The notes: generated by a model not told the origin, from the letters alone. A stretch of DNA of 56,135 bases from Mycobacterium sp. D16Q13 (GCF_002013375.1 NZ_MAEW01000027.1:1-56135), one strand, 5' to 3'; positions 42,229-51,096 are shown, numbered from the stretch's first letter. Numbers and translations are program-made.

Positions 42229-42483
42229 CTACCTGTCCATGGTGTGCGGCGGATTGTCTACTTCCTGCTTGTCTTCACAAGCGCCCAACTCGTTGACGAG
42301 TACACAGTTATCTCCGCTGTCCTGCTGGCTGGGCGGATCCTGCTCGCAATCGCCGACCTCGTTGACTCGCTCGCACATCACGTGAGCGGTGGGCGCCGCA
42401 GACGCGACGGGAACCACGACGTGAAAAGAACCCGCGATCGCGGCGGCACAGGCCGCGGCAACGACGCCTCCAATACTGGCCAT
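42229..42483 (-). CDS. Small secreted protein with duplicated Cys motif
   Basis: An 84-residue protein with a signal peptide (about 1-30, ending ASAA) and a 54-residue mature part holding four Cys: Cys37, Cys46, Cys60, Cys69. Two near copies of C-x2-VNE[VL]G-x-CE are visible (CERVNEVGDCE and CVLVNELGACE), so the mature protein looks like an internal duplication, with two disulfides likely. No family is recognised. AGAAGGGAGGG precedes the start. It is probably monocistronic. Confidence 0.68.
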   Translation of the reverse strand: MASIGGVVAAACAAAIAGSFHVVVPVASAAPTAHVMCERVNEVGDCEQDPPSQQDSGDNCVLVNELGACEDKQEVDNPPHTMDR

Positions 42484-42698
42484 AGTGCCCTCCCTTCTTC
42501 ATAGGGGCACAGCCCCCCGATCACGGTTTCCCAGCAGCGGCAAGTCGTGCACACGGGCGGTGACCACCTATTTTACTAAGTAATGATCGTGCTGATGGCC
42601 GATTGAGACGCGGATCGGCGTCTACCTCCCCGGGGTCTGCGCGCTAGTGTGCTTGCGTCGGCCTCAGCGAACAGGCCGATAGGAAAGTTGGACATCTC

Positions 42699-43727
42699 AT
42701 GACTGCACCGGCAGAAGCATCGGCACTCGAAGCACGCATCGGCCACTACTACCAGATGGACGGCCCCTATCTGGTCGGTCGTGAGAAGGTGCGCGAGTAC
42801 GCCCGAGCGGTGCAGGACTATCACCCCTCACACTGGGACGTCGACGCCGCCGCGGATCTGGGCTACTCGGGCGTGGTGGCGCCGCTGACATTCACGTCCA
42901 CCCCGGCCATGGCCTGTAACCGCCGCATGTTCGAATCCGTTGTCGTCGGTTACGACACCTACCTTCAGACAGAAGAGGTCTTCGAACAGCACCGTCCGAT
43001 TGTCGCGGGAGACGAACTGCACATCGACGTGGAGCTGACGTCCGTGCGCCGAGTCGCCGGCCGGGACCTGATCACCGTGACCAACACCTTCACCGATATG
43101 GCTGGCGAGCGGGTGCACACCCTGCACACCACCGTCGTCGGCGTCACCGCCGATGAAATCAATCCGGGGACGATGGCGGCCGTGCAGAGGGCGATGATGC
43201 ACGACGTCGACTTCTCGGGCATCGGCGCAGCGGCCGAGACCTACGAGAAGACCCTGCGGCCCGCGGGTGAGGTTCGGATCTCTGCCGACTCCGCACGCAC
43301 ACCCGGGACGCCGTCGTTCGACGACGTGAAGGTCGGCGACGAGCTGCCGGTGCATCACACCCGCCTGTCCCGGGGCGACCTGGTGAACTACGCCGGCGTC
43401 GCAGGCGATGCCAACCCAATTCACTGGGACGAGGAGATTGCCAAGCTGGCCGGGCTGCCCGACGTAATCGCACACGGCATGCTCACCATGGGGTTGGGTG
43501 CCGGATTCTTCTCGGCGTGGTCGGGCGACCCGGGCGCGGTGACTCGCTATGCGGTCCGGCTATCCGCACCGGCGATCGTGTCGTCCGCCGAGGGCGCGGA
43601 CATCGAGTTCGGCGGCAAGATCAAATCGCTGGATCCAGAAACCCGCACCGGCATCATCATTGTGGCTGCGAAGTCCAGCGGCAAAAAGATCTTCGGCCTC
43701 GCGACCATGCACGTCCGCTTCAGCTGA
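42699..43727 (+). CDS. Fused HadA/HadB-type (3R)-hydroxyacyl dehydratase (double hotdog)
   Basis: A 342-residue protein with two MaoC/hotdog domains: an N-terminal HadA-like half (about 12-155, HYYQMDGPYLVGREKVREYARAVQDYHP) and a C-terminal HadB-like half (about 200-340) with the hydratase-2 motif AGVAGDANPIHWDEEIAKLAGLPDVIAHG (Asp237, His242 catalytic). In other mycobacteria HadA and HadB are separate subunits of the FAS-II dehydratase for mycolic acids; a fused form is known in some species. Whether it serves mycolic acid elongation or another acyl chain is not decided by sequence. It is a single gene with its own promoter region. Confidence 0.85.
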   Translation: MTAPAEASALEARIGHYYQMDGPYLVGREKVREYARAVQDYHPSHWDVDAAADLGYSGVVAPLTFTSTPAMACNRRMFESVVVGYDTYLQTEEVFEQHRPIVAGDELHIDVELTSVRRVAGRDLITVTNTFTDMAGERVHTLHTTVVGVTADEINPGTMAAVQRAMMHDVDFSGIGAAAETYEKTLRPAGEVRISADSARTPGTPSFDDVKVGDELPVHHTRLSRGDLVNYAGVAGDANPIHWDEEIAKLAGLPDVIAHGMLTMGLGAGFFSAWSGDPGAVTRYAVRLSAPAIVSSAEGADIEFGGKIKSLDPETRTGIIIVAAKSSGKKIFGLATMHVRFS

Positions 43728-43764
43728 CCTGACGATCCGCGGTCACAGCGGTGCCTTGCCAGGT

Positions 43765-44196
43765 TCACGACTGGACGCGACCGCCAAGCTGGTGGACAAC
43801 CGAGTACAAGTTGGCCACTCCCCAGTGCTCGACGATCTGCCCGCGCCGCACGCGCATCGCGTCGACAGTCTCGAACCGTACGACCCGGCCCGTCGGCTCG
43901 ATTCCGAGAAACGCGCCGCGATGCGTTCCGTGATAGGTCTTGAAGGTGGTGACCACGTCACCATCCACGGTCTGCCAATGGATTTCGGGCCGGAAATCAG
44001 GGAAGGCGGCGCGCAGCCGCTGATAGAGCACCCGAACCCCGTCCTTATCGGCTGTCGTGCCTGGTTGCGGTGTGTGATCGACGAAGTCGTCGGCGAACAG
44101 CGTCTCGAACAAGGCGAAGTCTCCCTGACCTTGGACTCGCTCGGTGTTGCGTCGCACGATCTCCTTAGCGATGTCTCCAGGCTCGCTGTCGCTCAT
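43765..44196 (-). CDS. SnoaL-like/ester-cyclase-fold protein
   Basis: A 143-residue cone-shaped alpha+beta barrel protein: GDIAKEIVRRNTERVQGQGDFALFETLFADDFVDHTPQ at the N-terminus, HWQTVDGDVVTTFKTYHGTHRGAFLGIEPTG, and IVEHWGVANLYSV near the end, typical of SnoaL/NTF2-like ester cyclases. ATG 44196 follows GAGGGAGC. It lies just downstream of a perfect 24-base palindrome likely to be its operator. The substrate is unknown. Confidence 0.82.
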   Translation of the reverse strand: MSDSEPGDIAKEIVRRNTERVQGQGDFALFETLFADDFVDHTPQPGTTADKDGVRVLYQRLRAAFPDFRPEIHWQTVDGDVVTTFKTYHGTHRGAFLGIEPTGRVVRFETVDAMRVRRGQIVEHWGVANLYSVVHQLGGRVQS

Positions 44197-44240
44197 GAGA
44201 TGTGCTCCCTCGTGTGTCTGTTTCCGGCGTACACTCATAC

Positions 44241-44264
44241 ATAACCGGACTACAGTCCGGTTAT
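44241..44264. promoter_or_regulatory. Perfect 24-base palindrome before the SnoaL-like gene
   Basis: ATAACCGGACT-N2-AGTCCGGTTAT with perfect 11-base arms. It is 45 bases upstream of the SnoaL-like ATG and between two leftward genes, so it most likely controls the SnoaL-like gene. The form (CCGGAC...GTCCGG) is typical of TetR-family operators; no regulator is adjacent. Confidence 0.7.
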
Positions 44265-44282
44265 TCCGGCGGTATCCCCAGT

Positions 44283-44648
44283 TCAGGCTTCGAGCCGGGC
44301 GCGAACGCTCGCGAGCCGTCGCCGAAGCTCGGCATCGTCGATGACGCCGCGGGCGACCAGCGAGTGCGCGAGTGACACCAGCTGACTCTCGGGATAGGGC
44401 AGGCTGGAATACAGGGAGGCCGAAAGCGCGTCCTCCTCATCCCTCCGCTCTTTGAAGGTAGGGACATCGCCGCAGGCGGCGTGGTCGAGCGCATCGCAGA
44501 GGCCATCCAGACTGGTCTTCCAGGGCGGTACGGGGTTTGCGACCCCGTACTTTGCCGCCATCTCCGGCCAGACCTGATGACGCCGCACAATGTCCTGCAG
44601 AGACTCGCTGACAACTCCTCCGGCCGAGCCCAGACCCTCTGTCTCCAT
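44283..44648 (-). CDS. Nitrile hydratase/thiocyanate hydrolase accessory protein
   Basis: A 121-residue protein resembling the N-terminal domain of the NHase beta subunit and the small activator proteins of nitrile hydratase and thiocyanate hydrolase (VWPEMAAKYGVANPVPPWKTSLDGLCDALD and SLAHSLVARGVIDDAELRRRLASVRARLEA). Such proteins load cobalt or oxidise the active-site Cys of the alpha subunit. It is the last of three co-directional genes, 21 bases after the alpha-subunit gene. Confidence 0.72.
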   Translation of the reverse strand: METEGLGSAGGVVSESLQDIVRRHQVWPEMAAKYGVANPVPPWKTSLDGLCDALDHAACGDVPTFKERRDEEDALSASLYSSLPYPESQLVSLAHSLVARGVIDDAELRRRLASVRARLEA

Positions 44649-44669
44649 GATGTTTCGGCTCTCACTCGG

Positions 44670-45362
44670 TTACGGATGGACGGCCGGACGAGTATCGACG
44701 ATGACGTTGGTGGTGACGCCGACCGTTGGCAGGGCGACGCCGATCAAACAGTCACGGGTAATGATCTCGACTAACTGATCCTCATCCCAGCCCTCAGTGC
44801 CGTCCGGACGCATGGGCATCACCATGAACCGATGCTTCTGATTGGAATCCTCCACCCGGACCTCAACGTCGTCGGGCAGGTTGAGCCCGAACTCGGAGAG
44901 CACCTGACGCGGCCAGCGGACAAGTCGGCGGCGGTAGTTGGGTGTGCGGTACCACTCGGGGGAATTTCCCAGGATCGGTCGCGGGTAGCAGGAACACAAG
45001 GCGCAGACGATGACATGGTGCAACGTCGGCGTGTTCGCCAATATTTGAAATGCCATGAAGTCGCTGGGGGTGCCCCACCCGGTCGGCTCGAACCAATCGA
45101 CACCGACCTCCTTGCTGGCGTCCATCGGTGCGGTGAGTGCGAGTTCCTTGAATTCCGGATCGAGCCACGCCCGGGCCACCAGACGCGCGGCAGGAGTTGG
45201 ACCGATCTGCTCGGCGAACTCGGTGAAGCGCCGATGATCCTCGGCGGTGAAAATTCCCTTCTCGATGCACAATTCGCGCAACGCGATCTCCAGGACCTCG
45301 AAGTCGGTGATCTCGTCCACCATGGGGGCAACAGTGCGGGTGTGATCGTGATCGTTGGTCAT
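44670..45362 (-). CDS. Nitrile hydratase-family alpha subunit
   Basis: A 230-residue metal-binding subunit. The claw-setting motif is VCALCSC (Cys120, Cys123, Ser124, Cys125). Known enzymes have VC[TS]LCSC with Thr for cobalt and Ser for iron; Ala at this place is unusual. The segment CSCYPRPILGNSPEWYR differs from the classic YPWPVLGLPPxWY and may resemble thiocyanate hydrolase gamma. The remainder (AVTALVARAW-like RLVARAWLDPEFKELAL and EVRVEDSNQKHRFMVMPMRP) is alpha-subunit-like. ATG 45362 with GAGAGGGATC. Reaction could be nitrile to amide or thiocyanate to carbonyl sulfide; I cannot decide. Confidence 0.82.
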   Translation of the reverse strand: MTNDHDHTRTVAPMVDEITDFEVLEIALRELCIEKGIFTAEDHRRFTEFAEQIGPTPAARLVARAWLDPEFKELALTAPMDASKEVGVDWFEPTGWGTPSDFMAFQILANTPTLHHVIVCALCSCYPRPILGNSPEWYRTPNYRRRLVRWPRQVLSEFGLNLPDDVEVRVEDSNQKHRFMVMPMRPDGTEGWDEDQLVEIITRDCLIGVALPTVGVTTNVIVDTRPAVHP

Positions 45363-45391
45363 GGCGCTGATCCCTCTCGATCCGGATAGGT

Positions 45392-46231
45392 CTAACTGGC
45401 TGCCTTCAAAGCCCGCTCAGGAAGCTCCGTCTGCAGGGTGTCGATCGCGGCCCCGGTATAGCCGTGCCACAGCTTGGACTGGTTGAACCGCACGATGTAC
45501 ATCCATTCGGGCGTGGCGTCCGGGCGATCCCATGTCTCATCCTCCGCCGCAGGGGTCTCATATGCGACGGCCGCGATCTCGCCGGTGGCGCCCCGAACGT
45601 ATTCCGGTGTGCGGGTGTAGAACAGCGCAGGCTCCTCACGCACGACGACTGCGTCGCCCACATGAAACCGGGGCTTGCCCGCCTTCCCGGCATAAACCTG
45701 CGGGTCGCCCTTGCCGACCGCTTCGATGTGGTGCGCGTTGCGCCTCACCTGGGCGCCGTCGCCTTCGCACTTTGGCCGCGCTTCCGGAGTCCTGCCTTCC
45801 AGGCCTCCGGCATACCGAGTCTTGACCTCCAGCATCCGGTCGTTCAGCTCCCCCAGGCTGATGTGATGCTTTTCCACCAGCACCCGGCCGACCGCCCACA
45901 GCCAGCGCGCGTAGTACGGAAGCCCGAGGTAGATAGTGCGACCCACGTCGACGTTCCCGATCCGGCGCCGCTCCTCCGAAAGCCAGATCCCGCGCCATGC
46001 CAGGACTTCGCACATGACGTAGGTCAGTTCCTCCCACTTCTCGTATTGCTTGTTCTCGTACTTGATGGGTGCATCCGGCTCGCCACCGACGTCATGCGAG
46101 GTCTTCATGTACGCGGTGAAGTAGTTGTGATCGATGAGATCGGGAGTCGGCGCATCCACGATCTCCGGATAGGACGACTTCAAGCGCGCCACCAGGTCCA
46201 GACGTGCCGCACGCTCGGACGCAGTACTCAT
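45392..46231 (-). CDS. Nitrile hydratase-family beta subunit
   Basis: A 279-residue subunit: a helical N-terminal part with DVGG, YYARWLWAVGRVLVEKHHISLGELNDRMLEV (the region contacting the alpha subunit), a central disordered linker, and a C-terminal SH3-like barrel (RFHVGDAVVVREE...VRGATGEIAAVAYETP...MYIVRFNQSKLW). It has an N-terminal extension compared with classic NHase beta, in which DVGG sits near residue 6. It keeps both beta domains in one chain, unlike thiocyanate hydrolase where they are separate. First gene of the beta-alpha-accessory operon. Confidence 0.82.
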   Translation of the reverse strand: MSTASERAARLDLVARLKSSYPEIVDAPTPDLIDHNYFTAYMKTSHDVGGEPDAPIKYENKQYEKWEELTYVMCEVLAWRGIWLSEERRRIGNVDVGRTIYLGLPYYARWLWAVGRVLVEKHHISLGELNDRMLEVKTRYAGGLEGRTPEARPKCEGDGAQVRRNAHHIEAVGKGDPQVYAGKAGKPRFHVGDAVVVREEPALFYTRTPEYVRGATGEIAAVAYETPAAEDETWDRPDATPEWMYIVRFNQSKLWHGYTGAAIDTLQTELPERALKAAS

Positions 46232-46558
46232 GAACGTCCCCTTGCTGTCGTACGGAACGTTGGTACAGAAGCGCGGAGCTCCCTAAGACTTGGACGCTAG
46301 CAGTTCTGGATTACGGCGACAATACTTTTCAGCTACGTCAATACCGATGCCGGATACCCTAGGGAAAACCGGCGTGACGTGAGTCCGTGACCGCATGCCC
46401 GCGCACCGTCTCTCCGTCCCGAAAAGATCAATAGATACTGGCTACGCCCATTCCTCACTATGCGCGGCCCCGGCGCTCGACACGTGCCGCAACCGTCGGG
46501 CCAGCGGACGCGGAAGGGCCGGCGGCTGGCAGGTACAGCAAAGTACTTGAATCTACGA
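46232..46558. other. 327-bp intergenic region upstream of the nitrile hydratase-family operon
   Basis: This holds the promoter of the leftward operon and the 3' flank of the ABC-F gene. No convincing hairpin terminator, RNA gene or repeat was found; short dyads such as CCCTAGGG near 46359-46366 are not remarkable. Confidence 0.5.
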
Positions 46559-48223
46559 CTAAAGCTCGGTCACTCCACCGTTGTCAACCATCCACGAACG
46601 GTCCAACCGAACGTTCTTCAGCATCCGGCGGTCATGCGTCACCAACAACAACGCACCGTCATAGGTCTCGAGCGCCTCCTCGAGCTGCTCGATGGCGGCG
46701 AGGTCGAGATGGTTAGTGGGCTCGTCCAGAACCAACACGTTCGTGCCGCACGCCTGTAGCAGCGCTAGGCCTGCCCGGGTCCGCTCACCGGGCGAAAGCT
46801 CGCCCACCCGGCGTTCCACATGATCGGCGCGCAGACCGAACTTAGCGAGCAGGGTGCGCACATCGGCCGTCGACCACGCCGGCACCCGCTGCTCAAAGCG
46901 ATCGACGAGCCTGTCCGTTCCGGTGAAATCCGCACGCGCCTGGTCGATCTCGCCGATCGCAACGTTTGCACCCATACTCGCGCGGCCCTCGTCGGGCTGC
47001 TGGCGCCCCAAGAGCAGGCGCAGCAAGGTGGACTTTCCTGCCCCGTTGGGGCCCGTGATGCCGATCCGCTCACCGGCATCAACCTGAAGCGACACCGGAC
47101 CGAGAACGAAATCCCCTTGTCGCACAACGGCATTATCGAGAGTCGCGACGACAGAGCTCGATCTGGGCGCTGCACCGATGGTGAACTCGAGCACCCATTC
47201 CTTACGGGGTTCCACGACCTCCTCGAGCCGGGCGATCCGACTCTCCATCTGCCGAACCTTCTGCGCCTGCTTCTCGCTGGACTCGGAGGCCGCGCGACGC
47301 CGGATCTTGTCGTTATCGGGGGCCTTACGCATAGCGTTGCGCACACCCTGGCTCGACCATTCCCGTTGAGTACGTGCGCGCGCAACAAGGTCAGCCTTTT
47401 TCTCGGCGAACTCTTCATACTGTTCGCGTCGATGCCGCCGACCAACCGCACGCTCTTCCAGATAACTTTCGTAACCGCCACCGAAGACGGTGGTGGTGTT
47501 CTGCGCCAAGTCCAGTTCGAGAACGTGGGTGACGCTGCGCGCAAGAAACTCGCGATCGTGACTCACCAACACCACGCCACCACGCAGATCCCGGACGAAC
47601 TCCTCTAGCCGAGCCAGCCCGTCCAGGTCGAGATCATTGGTCGGTTCGTCCAGCAGAACGACGTCGAACCGCGACAACACCAGCGCCGCCAATCCCACAC
47701 GCGCCGCTTGTCCACCCGACAGGTCAGTCATCAGGGTCGACTGCGGACGCACCGCATCCGAGCCGAGGCCCAGGTCAACCAGAACCGCGGGCAACCGTTC
47801 GTCGAGATCCGCCGCGCCAGAGGCGAGCCAACGATCGAACGCGGCCGAGTAGGCGTCGGTCGGATCGATCTCCGAGGGGCTCCGATTCTCGTCGGCCAGC
47901 GCCGCGGCCGCAGCTTCCATGGCTTGCGTAGCTTCGGTGCATCCCGTGCGGCGCGCGATGTAGGTGGCGACGGTTTCTCCCGGCACCCGCTCATGCTCCT
48001 GCGGGAGCCACCCGATGAACGCGTCGGCCGGCGCGGCGCTGACAGAACCCTCGAGCGGCTCGAGATCCCCGGCAAGTATCCGCAGAAGCGTGCTCTTGCC
48101 GGCACCGTTGGCGCCGACGACGCCAACCACATCGCCGGGCGCCACGGTCACGTCGAGCGCCTCGAAGAGGGTGCGGTGGGCGAATCCACCGGCCACATTC
48201 TTCGCGACAAGCGTTGCGGTCAT
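46559..48223 (-). CDS. ABC-F family ATP-binding protein
   Basis: A 554-residue soluble protein with two ABC domains and no membrane segment: Walker A GANGAGKST and GPNGAGKST, signatures LSGGQ and LSPGE, Walker B LLDEPTNDLD and VLDEPTNHLD. Between them lies the basic P-site tRNA interaction motif linker (RREQYEEFAEKKADLVARARTQREWSSQ...). ABC-F proteins act on the ribosome; some protect against macrolides/lincosamides. Whether this one is a resistance factor or a housekeeping translation factor is not shown. The gene is divergent from the DUF1906 gene across 69 bases. Confidence 0.9.
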   Translation of the reverse strand: MTATLVAKNVAGGFAHRTLFEALDVTVAPGDVVGVVGANGAGKSTLLRILAGDLEPLEGSVSAAPADAFIGWLPQEHERVPGETVATYIARRTGCTEATQAMEAAAAALADENRSPSEIDPTDAYSAAFDRWLASGAADLDERLPAVLVDLGLGSDAVRPQSTLMTDLSGGQAARVGLAALVLSRFDVVLLDEPTNDLDLDGLARLEEFVRDLRGGVVLVSHDREFLARSVTHVLELDLAQNTTTVFGGGYESYLEERAVGRRHRREQYEEFAEKKADLVARARTQREWSSQGVRNAMRKAPDNDKIRRRAASESSEKQAQKVRQMESRIARLEEVVEPRKEWVLEFTIGAAPRSSSVVATLDNAVVRQGDFVLGPVSLQVDAGERIGITGPNGAGKSTLLRLLLGRQQPDEGRASMGANVAIGEIDQARADFTGTDRLVDRFEQRVPAWSTADVRTLLAKFGLRADHVERRVGELSPGERTRAGLALLQACGTNVLVLDEPTNHLDLAAIEQLEEALETYDGALLLVTHDRRMLKNVRLDRSWMVDNGGVTEL

Positions 48224-48292
48224 GGGTTCATCGTCCCATCACCACACCGCAACAGGCCCCACGCGTAAGCAGTGGACCGCTACCATCGCGCC

Positions 48293-49057
48293 ATGCACCT
48301 GTCGGTCTCACGGCGCGACGCCCTTCGTTACGCGTTGGCCGCGCCGATCCTCGCGGGTCTTCCGATAGCCCTTGCCCCGCACGCATCCGCGGACGGTATA
48401 CGGCTGATCGACTTCACCGAGCGCCTGGTTACCCCGGAACAGATCAAATCCGCGGGCTACGCCGGTGCCCTTGTCTACGTGTCCGAGTTGCGACCGGGCG
48501 CAACCTTCGACTTCAAACCCGTCACCCGTGACTACGCCGCTGGGCTGCGCGCGGTCGGACTTCACGTCGTCAGTTGCTACCAGTACGGCAAGCCGGGCTG
48601 GCCCACCCCATCAGACTTCACCCGCGGCTACGACGGCGGCGTGGCCGATGCGCAGACCGCCCTGCGGCTGCACGGCGCCGCGGGAGGACCGGATTCGGCC
48701 CCGATCTTCTTCAGCGTCGATGAGGATATCGATCAGAACACTTGGAAAAGTGTTGCTGTTCAATGGTTCCAGGGCATCAATGCCGTATTGGGCGTTCGCC
48801 GCACCGGCATCTACGGTCACGCCCGCGCGTGCGGGTGGGCGATCAGCGACGGTGTCATCGGGCACTCAACGACCGGCGGGTATCGCTGGGCCTGGCAGAC
48901 ACGTGCCTGGTCCGGCGGGGCGCGTGAGCCTGCGGCCGTGCTGTACCAAAGCGCGGTCAACACCGCCTCGACCCCGGGACCGCTCATCGGGGACGTACAT
49001 GTGGACGTCGACGACGTTCTCGCAGCCGACTTCGGACAGTGGGACTTGCCTCGGTAA
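48293..49057 (+). CDS. Tat-exported DUF1906 protein (Rv2525c-like)
   Basis: A 254-residue exported protein with a twin-arginine signal (SRRDALRYALAAPILAGLPIALAPHASA) and a DUF1906 glycoside-hydrolase-like TIM barrel: RLIDFTERLVTPEQIKSAGYAGALVYVSE, VVSCYQYGKPGWPT, PIFFSVDEDI (acidic pair) and VDVDDVLAADFGQWD. Rv2525c of M. tuberculosis is a Tat substrate affecting cell wall properties and beta-lactam tolerance; this gene is its likely relative. ATG 48293 is chosen so the Tat motif starts the protein. Confidence 0.87.
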   Translation: MHLSVSRRDALRYALAAPILAGLPIALAPHASADGIRLIDFTERLVTPEQIKSAGYAGALVYVSELRPGATFDFKPVTRDYAAGLRAVGLHVVSCYQYGKPGWPTPSDFTRGYDGGVADAQTALRLHGAAGGPDSAPIFFSVDEDIDQNTWKSVAVQWFQGINAVLGVRRTGIYGHARACGWAISDGVIGHSTTGGYRWAWQTRAWSGGAREPAAVLYQSAVNTASTPGPLIGDVHVDVDDVLAADFGQWDLPR

Positions 49058-49168
49058 GCATCGTGAGATGCAGGCCAGGCCCGCCATCGCGCGGGCAGCC
49101 GGTCACCCAGATATCCAGCACCGCAGCGGAACCAGATCTCCCGCACCGAGGGACACCACCAATCGAAG

Positions 49169-49187
49169 GAAGGTTACGCTAACCTTT
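49169..49187 (+). promoter_or_regulatory. IdeR-type iron box
   Basis: AAGGTTA-CGC-TAACCTT at 49170-49186 is a near-perfect dyad that matches about 14 of 19 positions of the mycobacterial IdeR consensus (TTAGGTTAGGCTAACCTAA form). It lies 150 bases upstream of the PPE gene, suggesting iron-repressed expression. Confidence 0.75.
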
Positions 49188-49336
49188 GTTGGCTGACCCA
49201 TTTCATAGCCGGTCAGCGAGCACTGGAGAGGAGGCGCCAGGGCCGCCCCGCGCGTCGCCCTGGAAACCGGTCAGATGATGAGTTGCGAAACTGATTCCCC
49301 CACAGTCGGTCCGATCAGCGGCGCAGGCAACGGCTC

Positions 49337-50836
49337 ATGACAGCTCCGGTATGGATGGCGGCTCCTCCCGAAGTACATTCCGCCTTGCTCAGCAGTGGCC
49401 CCGGGCCCGGCCCTCTGCTCGCGGCCGCAGACGCCTGGCGCGCGCTGAGCACGGAATACTCCTCCGCAGCAACGGAACTCACCACGACGCTGGGCTCGGT
49501 GCGGGCAGGCTCATGGAATGGCCCCAGCTCAGAGCAATACCAGGCTGCACACGTGCCCTACCTGAGCTGGCTACAGCAGACCAGCACGGCCAGCGCGGGA
49601 GTCGCGGCGCAAACAGAGACGGCGGCTACGGCCTATTCCGAGGCGCTGGCCACTATGCCCACCCTTGTCGAACTCGCCGCCAATCACGCGACGCACGGGG
49701 CGCTGATCGCCACCAATTTCTTTGGTATCAACACTATTCCGATCGCCCTCAATGAGGCCGACTACATTCGGATGTGGATACAGGCCGCCACCGTGATGAG
49801 CACCTATCAGGCCGTCGCCGAGACCTCGGTGACGGCAGCGCCGCCGACCCTTCCGTCACCGGTACTGCTCTCGCCAGAAAGTGATGGCATCGCACGGGCC
49901 GCGGCCCAGGACGCCACCAAGCCGCCGCCCATCGTGCCTGACCCGAACGACCCCATTGAGATGCTGTTGGCGAATTCCCAACACTTCCTGAGCATGTATC
50001 GCGCGCTCAAGGGACTGATCACCGACCCCGTCGGCACCATCATTCAGATCATTATCGACTTCTCCACCAACCCTGCCGCCGCCCTGGTTACCTGGCAGCC
50101 GCTGTTCTTCGTATTCGCCTATGCCGCAACATTTGGCGTGATGGGAACGCCTATCTACGCCGCAATCCTGGGCCCCGCGGCAGGCATCTCGCTCCCGCTC
50201 GCCATCACCTTGGGCAGCCTGTCCCAGATGCCGGTGGCGCCACCGGCCGACCTACCCGCAGAGGTCGTCCATCCACGCGCGGAGCAACCGAACGCCGTCG
50301 CGATGAGCGGTGGAACGGTGACCACGGCAAGCTCGGCCGCGCCCACCCCGTCATCCACCTCCACGGTTGCCCCCAGCTCTGCCCCGGCGCCCACACCGCC
50401 ACCCGCGGGAGCCGAAGGCCTCGGTTACGCGGTTCGGGGCGATGGTCCCGGATTCGGGTTCGGGCCGACCATGGGTCACAGCACCGGAGCCGTGGCCCAC
50501 GCACCGAGCAGTGCGGTGGCGGCCGCCGCGGCACTGGCCTGCAATCCCGGAAAGGCCAGAAGCCGTAGGCGCCGTCGCGGAACCGCCGAGGACCGCGGCT
50601 ACCGCCACGAATACGCCACCATGGACACCGAAATCCCCTCCGGCCCTGACGGTCCGGTGACAGTGGGAGCCTCCACCACGGGTGTGAGCCGGCTTGGCTT
50701 CGCCGGCGTCCGCACCGCGTCGACGGGTACCGAGGCCGCCGGATTGACCACCCTCGCAGGGGACGCACCCGAGAGCCGGACCAGCCCGATGCTGCCGCAG
50801 ACCTGGGGCGTTGATGGGGACGACACCGCACGCTGA
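49337..50836 (+). CDS. PPE family protein, PPW subfamily
   Basis: A 499-residue PPE protein. Pro10-Pro11-Glu12 mark the family; the WxG-like SWNGP turn is near residue 58, and the helical PPE domain extends to about 180. A hydrophobic segment follows (TWQPLFFVFAYAATFGVMGTPIYAAILGPAAGISLPLAITLGS, about 250-300), then a Ser/Ala/Pro-rich linker, an Arg-rich stretch (KARSRRRRRG) and the PPW C-terminus with GFAGV and PMLPQTW. No PE gene stands upstream. The IdeR box suggests iron control. PPE proteins of this kind are exported by type VII secretion and some act in nutrient uptake in the outer membrane. Confidence 0.9.
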   Translation: MTAPVWMAAPPEVHSALLSSGPGPGPLLAAADAWRALSTEYSSAATELTTTLGSVRAGSWNGPSSEQYQAAHVPYLSWLQQTSTASAGVAAQTETAATAYSEALATMPTLVELAANHATHGALIATNFFGINTIPIALNEADYIRMWIQAATVMSTYQAVAETSVTAAPPTLPSPVLLSPESDGIARAAAQDATKPPPIVPDPNDPIEMLLANSQHFLSMYRALKGLITDPVGTIIQIIIDFSTNPAAALVTWQPLFFVFAYAATFGVMGTPIYAAILGPAAGISLPLAITLGSLSQMPVAPPADLPAEVVHPRAEQPNAVAMSGGTVTTASSAAPTPSSTSTVAPSSAPAPTPPPAGAEGLGYAVRGDGPGFGFGPTMGHSTGAVAHAPSSAVAAAAALACNPGKARSRRRRRGTAEDRGYRHEYATMDTEIPSGPDGPVTVGASTTGVSRLGFAGVRTASTGTEAAGLTTLAGDAPESRTSPMLPQTWGVDGDDTAR

Positions 50837-50940
50837 CTCCTCGCGCTTCCGGCGCTCATGGTCGATGTTTCAGTGTTACTCCGAGCGGGTATGCCCTCCC
50901 ACATAAGGCTCCAGTTGCCTTAGGCAAGGAGAGGGACATC

Positions 50941-51096
50941 ATGATCATTTTGGGCATTCTGCTGGCCGTTTTGGGATACGTACTGGCCGTTCCGATTCTG
51001 CAGACAATAGGAATAGTCCTCGTAGTAGCCGGGGCCGTGCTGTGGATCCTGGGGGCGGTAGGCAGGCCGGTTGCGGGCCGCAAGGTGTGGTTTTGA
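50941..51096 (+). CDS. 51-residue membrane protein (DUF6131-like)
   Basis: A short gene with AAGGAGAGGGACATC directly before the ATG. The product is two hydrophobic helices joined by a short turn (LGILLAVLGYVLAVPIL and IGIVLVVAGAVLWILGAVG) with a basic C-terminus (RPVAGRKVWF). Such 50-60-residue hydrophobic proteins annotated DUF6131 are common in mycobacteria, with unknown function. Length and ribosome site give good support for translation. Confidence 0.75.
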   Translation: MIILGILLAVLGYVLAVPILQTIGIVLVVAGAVLWILGAVGRPVAGRKVWF

